A DNA stretch of 6,694 bases, taken from NCBI GenBank assembly GCA_017959645.1, contig JAGDAE010000078.1, positions 1 to 6,694 on the forward strand, in the 5' to 3' direction. A program made the translations under genes and the position numbers. The notes under the pieces are model-generated. The model saw nothing but the letters and a program-made list of their open reading frames with translations. It did no database searches and was not told where the DNA came from. Position 1 is the first letter of the stretch. Each line of letters opens with the position of its first letter. This document shows, piece after piece, positions 1 to 6,694 of this stretch. This DNA is from Kiritimatiellia bacterium (GTDB lineage Bacteria; Verrucomicrobiota; Kiritimatiellia; RFP12; UBA1067).

Positions 1-2253
1 ACCGCATTCGGCCTCGTCGAACGGATTGCGCTTGAAGCCGTCGTAACGGTCGCGTATATCCTTGACGATCGTCTCCGCCTCTTTGAAATCCCCAGTCTGG
101 GCAAGCCATGCGGCGACAACGTATTCGAACCCGGTCATCGTCTCGGGATAGTACGGGAAAGGCGTCTTCGGCTTGCGGTCCTCCGGATACCACGCCATAC
201 GTATCGAACGTTCGCCGGCGAGGGCGTAGTCGCGCATCGAATTGAACACCGGGTCGTCTTTCTCGCGGCGGTTGCGCAAAAGAATCGTCTCCGTCGCCTT
301 GCGCGCGTTTGCATATTCGGCCACCGGCGGCAGCCCGGCGGCGCGAGCGGCATAGTCGCCGACGAGCTGGTCGATGAGGCATCCAGGCCCGAGCTGGAAG
401 TCGGGATTGTCGAGATCCGCCAGCTGCGTCCATCCTCCCCGCGTCTGCGGCAGCCAGTCGCCCCTTGCGCTGCGCACGATATGCTCGTAGTATTCGCCGT
501 TGAAAAGATTTCTCTCCGTCCAGGCGCCTCCGCGCTCTCGCAATTCCGCGCATTTGGCGGCGAAGCCGGGCTCGCCGGCTCCCTTCGCCATCTCACCGGC
601 CGCTTCGAGCGCCGCCAGGTAGAGAAACTCCATCTGCGGATTGGGTCCGTAGTAGTCGACATCCATCGTGTTGTGCTGGCAGCCGTCCATCACGCCGTCT
701 TCGTCATCGTCCCAGCCGTTCGGCAGCCAGCAGAACTCGACCGCCTTTCTGATGTTTGGCCAGATTCCCGCTAGCCATTCGCCGTCGCCGCTCGTGCTCC
801 AGTACTCGTAAGCCTTTATTATGCACTGCATCTGGCCGTCTGCGGCTGCGGCTCCGAGCGAGGCTCCGAGTTCCTCGACCGGCTGCATGATCCTGTAGCA
901 TATCGCGCCGTTGAGCGTCATCGCATGGTTGAAATTCAGATCGAGCATGTCTCTGGCCAGCGACGGGAACACGTCGACCAACGCGTGTTCGTATCCCCAC
1001 ACGTGCGTGCAGTTGCCGCAGCAGCTGCCCGCCTGGTCGAAAATGCCCTCCCAGCCGAAGAAGTGCCCGTCGGCGGCGCGATGGCAGGTCTCGCAGCGCA
1101 GGGTCGAAAGGTTGAAAAGCGCCGCCTCTTTCACGACATCGGGAGCATTGGCGCCGAGGATTTTCTCCACGAACGCGACCGTGTCGCGCTCGAGCGACGG
1201 CTCGGCCGCCCAGAAACTCTCGGCCGCGTCCAGCGCGGACGGATATACCGTGGCGTAGTGGTTGCCGACGTCTTTTGCGGCCGGAAACGCGGTCGGGTAG
1301 ATGTAGTTGAAAGCGCCGCACCACGCATGGCGGTGGGGGAATCGCCAGGAAAGGATGAACGGGAACGCCTTCGTCTGCTTCGGTCCGATCTCCACCTTCA
1401 CCGACAGGCACGCGAAATCGCAACGGTTGTCGCCGTCATGGACGTCGCCGACGTCGCCATGCGCGACGAGCCGGCGCCAGAAACGGTCGAGACCGGCGTT
1501 CCAGCCGGGCTCGGTGATGTCGGTCGCGACCGATATCTCGCCCAGATTCGCCGGGACCGTCAGCGCGAACTCGCCGCGGGTGGAATCGGCCTCGGCGTTC
1601 TCGTCGCCGGTTCCGCGCTGCACGAACCCGACAAGAGAACCGCCGTAGAGCTTCTCCTGCGAAAGGTTTCCACCGGCCGGATTGGGGATTATCGCCGCCA
1701 GCGTCACCTTGAGTGGAGCGCGGGTATCGTTCTTCACGCTCCATCGCATGAACGCGACCGGCATGCCGCTTTTCTCGGCGTTCCCTCCCACGAGCGGATT
1801 CATCGCCTCGAGTCGCGCCGAAACCGGCATCCCGTCATCCTCGAGCTCCACCTGCGCGAGCGGATACGCAGCCTTGAACACGCATTCGCGGAAGCGCGGA
1901 TAGCCGTGGTTGGGCGCGGACGATCCGGCCGCCCCCTCGTACAGCGAGGTGTCGAGCGGGCCTTGCAGAAGCCGCGCGCACACGTTGCCGTCTTCGTCCT
2001 CTGTCCTCGCCACGAACGCCGCCTGCACCGATTGCCGCGTCGGAACCGATCCCTTGCCGGGAGCGTTCATGATCTCCCAGTCGACGAGTCCGCCCGAGCC
2101 GTCGAGCGAAATGGTTCCGGTTCCGATGCCGCCGACCGGCATCTTCACGCGTCTCAGATTCTCGCCTTCGTACGTCTTTGCGACTGGCCATTCACCGGCG
2201 GACGCGAATGCAGCGCACGCCGCAATCAGCGAAAAGGCTAGCGATTTCTTCAT
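1..2253 (-). CDS. Exported glycoside hydrolase family 116 protein (GBA2/beta-glucosidase-like), 3' end cut by window
   Basis: The visible 751 residues match the GH116 fold: an N-terminal beta-domain with MPVGGIGTGTISLDG near residues 38-52 and a DWEI motif shortly after, then an (alpha/alpha)6 catalytic domain. By remembered alignment to human GBA2 (E527, D677), the nucleophile should be E402 in FFGWEG and the acid/base D531 in QHNTMD, followed by DYYGPNP; GCLIDQLVG lies at 624-632. The last visible residues, RNPFDEAECG, belong to a conserved C-terminal motif, so about 100 or more residues are missing. GH116 enzymes are retaining exo-glycosidases (beta-glucosidase, xylosidase and others); the substrate here cannot be told. 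A signal peptide (KK, hydrophobic stretch, ASA before residue 20) sends it across the inner membrane. The ATG has an ideal AAGGAGG six bases upstream and lies 62 nt inside the ABC ATPase gene. Family assignment is firm, substrate unknown. Confidence 0.92.
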   Translation of the reverse strand, partial: MKKSLAFSLIAACAAFASAGEWPVAKTYEGENLRRVKMPVGGIGTGTISLDGSGGLVDWEIMNAPGKGSVPTRQSVQAAFVARTEDEDGNVCARLLQGPLDTSLYEGAAGSSAPNHGYPRFRECVFKAAYPLAQVELEDDGMPVSARLEAMNPLVGGNAEKSGMPVAFMRWSVKNDTRAPLKVTLAAIIPNPAGGNLSQEKLYGGSLVGFVQRGTGDENAEADSTRGEFALTVPANLGEISVATDITEPGWNAGLDRFWRRLVAHGDVGDVHDGDNRCDFACLSVKVEIGPKQTKAFPFILSWRFPHRHAWCGAFNYIYPTAFPAAKDVGNHYATVYPSALDAAESFWAAEPSLERDTVAFVEKILGANAPDVVKEAALFNLSTLRCETCHRAADGHFFGWEGIFDQAGSCCGNCTHVWGYEHALVDVFPSLARDMLDLNFNHAMTLNGAICYRIMQPVEELGASLGAAAADGQMQCIIKAYEYWSTSGDGEWLAGIWPNIRKAVEFCWLPNGWDDDEDGVMDGCQHNTMDVDYYGPNPQMEFLYLAALEAAGEMAKGAGEPGFAAKCAELRERGGAWTERNLFNGEYYEHIVRSARGDWLPQTRGGWTQLADLDNPDFQLGPGCLIDQLVGDYAARAAGLPPVAEYANARKATETILLRNRREKDDPVFNSMRDYALAGERSIRMAWYPEDRKPKTPFPYYPETMTGFEYVVAAWLAQTGDFKEAETIVKDIRDRYDGFKRNPFDEAECG

Positions 2254-3067
2254 GGGTTTCCTCCTTTTTGCATTTGTCTTCGGCATATCGGCATCTCGGC
2301 GCGAACGCGCACCCTTTCGGCCATGCGGTCGGCGGCGGCACCACTCCGGGTATGTCCGCGAGCGGAGCGTCGCGCGGCGCGGCTATAGACGGAACGGCAG
2401 CGATAAGCCCCGCCGTGTACGGATGGCGCGGATTCCCCAGAACCTCCCGCGTCTGGCCGCGCTCGACGATCTCCCCCGCGTACATGACGTTCACGAAACT
2501 GGAGTATCTCGCCACCAGTCCGAGATTGTGGGTTATCAGCAACACCGCCATGCCGCGCTCGTCGGCGACGCGCGAAACGAGGTCGAGAACCTCTTTCTGC
2601 GTGGTTACGTCGAGCGCGGTCGTCGGTTCGTCGGCAACCAGCAGATCCGGCTTCATGGCAAGCGCCATCGCGATCATCGCCCGCTGCTGCTGCCCGCCCG
2701 AAAGTTCGCACGGATACTTCCTTGCGCATTCCCGCGGCAGCCCGACATTCTCGAGAAGCGCCTCCGCGTCGCGGTCCGCCGCGTTCTCGCGTATCTGCTT
2801 CCCGATACGCATCACCGGATCGAGCGACTGCATCGGATTCTGGAAGATGTACGAGATTCTCGCCTTTCCGCGTATCTCGCCTGATATTTCGGCGCGTTCG
2901 ACGAGGTTTCCCAGCGCGAGCGCGGTGAGCGTCTTGCCTGATCCCGATTCGCCGACAAGCGCAACCCTCCCGTTCTCCGGAACGGAAAAACTCACGTCCC
3001 TAACGGGAACGCTCTTCGCGCCGTCAAGCGCGAAGGCGATTCGCAAATGCTCTGCGCAAAGCAACAT
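2192..3067 (-). CDS. Oligopeptide/dipeptide ABC transporter ATP-binding protein (OppD/DppD type), compact
   Basis: This is the cytoplasmic ATPase subunit of a peptide-importer-type ABC transporter. Visible motifs are Walker A GESGSGKT at 39-46, Q-loop IFQNP at 74-78, signature LSGGQQQR at 122-129, Walker B LLVADE at 142-147 and the switch histidine H180 (ITHN). HPYTAGLI at 215-222 and the C-terminal cysteines C253-x5-C259-x6-C266-x19-C286 are typical of OppD/DppD; in that family such cysteines hold a 4Fe-4S cluster. At 291 residues it is shorter than the usual 320-340. By comparison with remembered E. coli DppD, about 18 residues are missing between Walker A and Q-loop and about 13 between Q-loop and signature. 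No permease, binding protein or second ATPase lies in the window. The ATG at 3067 is chosen because the N-terminus aligns with family members; only a weak GGCGG precedes it, and it lies 44 nt inside the DedA gene. Confidence 0.92.
   Translation of the reverse strand: MLLCAEHLRIAFALDGAKSVPVRDVSFSVPENGRVALVGESGSGKTLTALALGNLVERAEISGEIRGKARISYIFQNPMQSLDPVMRIGKQIRENAADRDAEALLENVGLPRECARKYPCELSGGQQQRAMIAMALAMKPDLLVADEPTTALDVTTQKEVLDLVSRVADERGMAVLLITHNLGLVARYSSFVNVMYAGEIVERGQTREVLGNPRHPYTAGLIAAVPSIAAPRDAPLADIPGVVPPPTAWPKGCAFAPRCRYAEDKCKKEETHEEIASLFADCGVRCIRVRR
2260..2266 (-). promoter_or_regulatory. Strong ribosome binding site of the GH116 gene, inside the ABC ATPase gene
   Basis: On the minus strand this reads AAGGAGG, six bases before the ATG at 2253. 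It is the best Shine-Dalgarno sequence in the window and fixes the start of the hydrolase. The same bases encode the Lys-Glu-Glu residues near 268-270 of the upstream ATPase, just after its third C-terminal cysteine. Initiation here can therefore be strong even though the start codon is inside another reading frame. Confidence 0.85.
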
Positions 3068-3677
3068 AGACCGCCGCCAGAACCAGCGCGAGCGCGATTG
3101 CCCACGGCGCGTGCGCCGAGACCGCCTCCTTGCCGCGCGTCACCAGTTCGAGATAGGAAATGTCGGCCACGCTGCGTCCGGCGGCGTAGCCGGCGAAAGC
3201 CAGAATCGCCGTCCATATACCCGCCCCTAGCGCCGTGAATGCCGTAAACTCCGCCAGTGGCATGCGCGATATTCCGGCCGGGATCGAGATGAGCTGCCTT
3301 ATCACCGGTATCAGACGGCAGACGAACGTCGTCGCCGCCCCGTAGCGGTTGAACGTCTCGCACGCCTTTGCCAGCGGCTCCGGCTTGACGAAAAAGTATT
3401 TCCCCCACCGCTCGAGAAACGGCCGCCCGAGCCGCAGCGCCAGAAAATAGTTCGCGTACGCGCCGGCGACCGAACCTGCGACGCCGGCGGCGATCGCCAG
3501 CCATACCGATCCCATCTCGCCCCTTGCGCAGAGAAAACCGGCAGGTATCATCACCACCTCGCTCGGGAACGGTATGAACGAGCTTTCGACCGCCATGAAG
3601 ACAAAAACGAACGCCAGCCCCCACGTCGGCGCGAGGGCGGCAATGCCGTCGAGATGCCCTGCGAGCGTCTCTAGCAT
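3024..3677 (-). CDS. DedA-family (SNARE-associated/VTT domain) inner-membrane protein
   Basis: The 217-residue product has the DedA/VTT signature. An acidic residue and proline-rich re-entrant motif, ESSFIPFPSE, is at 31-40, followed by IPAGFL. CRLIPVIRQLISIPAG at 120-135 carries the paired arginines R121 and R127, the kind found essential in E. coli DedA proteins. Hydrophobic segments lie near 18-35, 55-80, 140-166 and 191-207, with a basic cytoplasmic tail. Family members are linked to proton-dependent membrane homeostasis, and some flip undecaprenyl phosphate or phospholipids; which applies here is not visible. The start ATG at 3677 overlaps the end of the PP-loop gene by 7 nt (ATGCTAG) and has AAGGAG eight bases upstream. 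The reading frame stays open further upstream, but that part is the PP-loop gene in another frame and does not resemble DedA. Confidence 0.93.
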   Translation of the reverse strand: MLETLAGHLDGIAALAPTWGLAFVFVFMAVESSFIPFPSEVVMIPAGFLCARGEMGSVWLAIAAGVAGSVAGAYANYFLALRLGRPFLERWGKYFFVKPEPLAKACETFNRYGAATTFVCRLIPVIRQLISIPAGISRMPLAEFTAFTALGAGIWTAILAFAGYAAGRSVADISYLELVTRGKEAVSAHAPWAIALALVLAAVYVALRRAFANRLRA

Positions 3678-4638
3678 ATCTGGAACTCCTTGAACGCCTC
3701 CCGCGGATACGGGCGAGCGACCTCGCCCAGATTGAGCATTATGTTGCCCTCGAGGCGATCGTATCTGGAATACGCGCAGACCAGTATTTTCGCGAGATCG
3801 AGGTCTTTCTCGCTCTTTATCTCCGTCAGCAGCGCCGTCGGGCCTGGCACGTTGACCGGCATGACGAGAGTGCCTAGCCGGGCATTCGCCTTGAGAATCG
3901 CATTTTCGTCCCGGTCGCGTCCGAGCAATACTCCCGTCCCGCCTGGTAGCCGGAATCTTCTCGCGACCGTCAGAAGCTCGACCAGCGCACGGTTCCCGAG
4001 CCCCTCGTGGTCCATCAGATCCTTCAGTTTCCTCCCGAATCCCTCTTCGGTGAGCTTGCATCCTCCCGCCGGCGACGGATATTCCGTTATGCCGAACTCC
4101 GCCGCCAGCGCGATCTGGCGCTCACGGCTGCGCCCGGAAATGTCGAGCAGCATTTCGCGGTCGAGTTTCCCCTCGGTCTCGGGGATTGTCGGCGCCAGCA
4201 GTTTCGCCGACATCGGCCTCACCAGCCTGCCGACCATGCCCGAGCATTTCTCGACTACTCCGAGCGCCTGACGGTTCTGCGACATCGGCCGCTGGCCCGC
4301 GACCTCGCCGGTGGCAACGAAATCGAAGCCGAGCTCGGCCATCATCTCCCCAGCGCGGCGTATCATCAGCGCGTGGCAGTCGATGCACGGGTTCATCGCC
4401 CCCCCGAAACCGTGCGGAGGATTCTCCAGCAGCGATATCGCGTCGTCGGTGAAATCGACGATGTGCAGTTTGACGCCCAGCGCGGTTGCGGCTTTCTGCG
4501 CGGCCTCAGGGCCGAAAAACGGAGAGCGGAAACAGATTCCCTCCATTTCCGCACCCGCTCTTTCGAGAACGCGAACGGCGAGCTGGCTGTCCAGACCGCC
4601 GCTCATGAGCGAAAGCCCCCGGCATCTCGCCGAAGATC

Positions 4639-4642
<4 letters not shown>
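3671..4642 (-). CDS. PP-loop ATPase of the ThiI/MnmA-like tRNA sulfurtransferase group, with C-terminal NFACT-R-like region
   Basis: The N-terminal PP-loop SGGLDS at 14-19 marks an ATP pyrophosphatase that adenylates its substrate. The conserved blocks NPCIDCH at 84-90, TGEVAGQRPMSQ at 121-132, SAKLLAPTIPE at 145-155, LDISGRSR at 176-183 and YPSPAGGCKLT at 198-208 match a widespread bacterial family often annotated as tRNA 4-thiouridine synthase ThiI-like or tRNA 2-thiouridylase-like; its exact tRNA target is not settled by sequence. C86, C89 and C205 could hold an Fe-S cluster, as in TtuA/TtcA-type thiolases. The C-terminal part with VLLGRDRDEN near 238-247 resembles the NFACT RNA-binding domain. 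The start chosen is GTG at 4642: it overlaps the helicase stop in a GTGA arrangement, has GAGGAA eight bases upstream, and keeps the beta-strand before the PP-loop. An ATG at 4606 would remove that strand. Family firm, reaction inferred. Confidence 0.87.
3686..3691 (-). promoter_or_regulatory. Ribosome binding site of the DedA gene
   Basis: The minus strand reads AAGGAG, eight bases before the ATG at 3677. It lies within the last codons of the PP-loop gene (Lys-Glu near the C-terminus) and selects the short 217-residue DedA start over longer open-frame alternatives. With the 7-nt overlap it suggests translational coupling. Confidence 0.75.
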
Positions 4643-6519
<1,877 letters not shown>

Positions 6520-6528
6520 GAGTCCGGA

Positions 6529-6694
6529 TTAGCGCTTCGAGAACTGGAAGCGCTTGCGGGCGCCGGGCTGGCCGGGTTTCTTGCGCTCCTTCATGCGGCT
6601 GTCGCGGGTCATGCAGCCTGCCCTCTTGAGGGCGGCGCGGGTGGTGTCGTCGGCCGCGACGAGCGCGCGGGCGAGCCCGTGGCGTATCGCCCCC
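6529..6694 (-). CDS. rpsI: 30S ribosomal protein S9, C-terminal part only
   Basis: The reading frame enters at the window edge and encodes the last 54 residues of ribosomal protein S9, a component of the 30S head whose C-terminal tail reaches the P-site tRNA. The sequence shows the family pattern: GAIRHGLARALVAAD, then LKRAGCMTRDSRMKERKK and the invariant ending QFSKR, followed by TAA at 6529-6531. S9 is usually about 130 residues, so the first 75 or so lie outside the window, where rplM (L13) would be the usual partner. The helicase gene begins 9 nt after the stop with no terminator between, so transcription of the ribosomal operon probably continues into it. Confidence 0.96.
   Translation of the reverse strand, partial: GAIRHGLARALVAADDTTRAALKRAGCMTRDSRMKERKKPGQPGARKRFQFSKR
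6531..6554 (-). other. Perfect 8-bp inverted repeat at the end of rpsI
   Basis: AGCGCTTC at 6531-6538 is repeated inverted as GAAGCGCT at 6547-6554, with an 8-base loop. In RNA it would form a GC-containing hairpin ending at the rpsI stop codon, 11 bases before the helicase ATG. There is no U-run, so it is not a classical terminator. Both arms encode Lys-Arg pairs of the conserved S9 tail, so the symmetry may simply follow from codon choice. Confidence 0.4.

Noticed and set aside
925..2241. 438-codon open frame on the plus strand opposite the GH116 gene
   Set aside because: It is in the antisense of a clearly conserved gene, is rich in Arg/Ala/His/Val as expected from GC-rich shadow frames, and shows no family motif.
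2178..3230. 350-codon plus-strand open frame opposite the ABC ATPase, and an overlapping one at 1910-2884
   Set aside because: Both are Ser/Arg/Pro-rich translations of the strand opposite conserved ABC motifs and cross gene borders; no recognisable domain or ribosome site.
3678..4061. Upstream extension of the DedA reading frame to 345 residues
   Set aside because: The extra part is Arg/Gly/Asp-rich and overlaps conserved PP-loop coding sequence; the ATG at 3677 has a good ribosome site and gives normal DedA length.

Overview
The window is bacterial DNA of high GC content (roughly 60% by eye, not computed). All six genes lie on the minus strand, so the region is described from high to low coordinates. 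The organism cannot be named from this window. The S9 tail, the RhlB-type helicase and a secreted GH116 enzyme fit a Gram-negative carbohydrate user, perhaps of the Verrucomicrobiota/Kiritimatiellota kind, but that is a low-confidence guess.

Layout in transcription order: (1) the C-terminal 54 residues of ribosomal protein S9 (rpsI), cut by the window edge at 6694; (2) after 9 nt, a 626-residue DEAD-box RNA helicase of RhlB type with a long Gln/Lys/Arg-rich N-terminal extension; (3) overlapping it by 4 nt (GTGA), a 323-residue PP-loop ATPase of the ThiI/MnmA-like tRNA-thiolation group; (4) overlapping by 7 nt, a DedA-family membrane protein of 217 residues; (5) overlapping by 44 nt, a shortened OppD/DppD-type peptide ABC transporter ATPase of 291 residues; (6) overlapping by 62 nt, a secreted glycoside hydrolase of family GH116, cut by the window edge at position 1 after 751 residues.

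There is no intergenic space longer than 9 nt, and I see no terminator, tRNA, CRISPR array, insertion sequence or phage gene. The arrangement looks like one transcription unit, with translation of most downstream genes coupled to the gene before. The first three genes share a translation/RNA theme (ribosomal protein, RNA helicase, putative tRNA thiolation). The last three are envelope or transport related (DedA membrane protein, peptide-transporter ATPase without its permeases, exported glycosidase). No functional pathway linking all six is evident.

I did not find a convincing new defence or mobile system. The points most worth a second look are the 62-nt overlap in which the last putative Fe-S cysteine of the ABC ATPase and the signal peptide of the GH116 enzyme are encoded by the same DNA, the unusual N-terminus of the helicase, the compact and apparently orphan ATPase, and the three-cysteine PP-loop enzyme.
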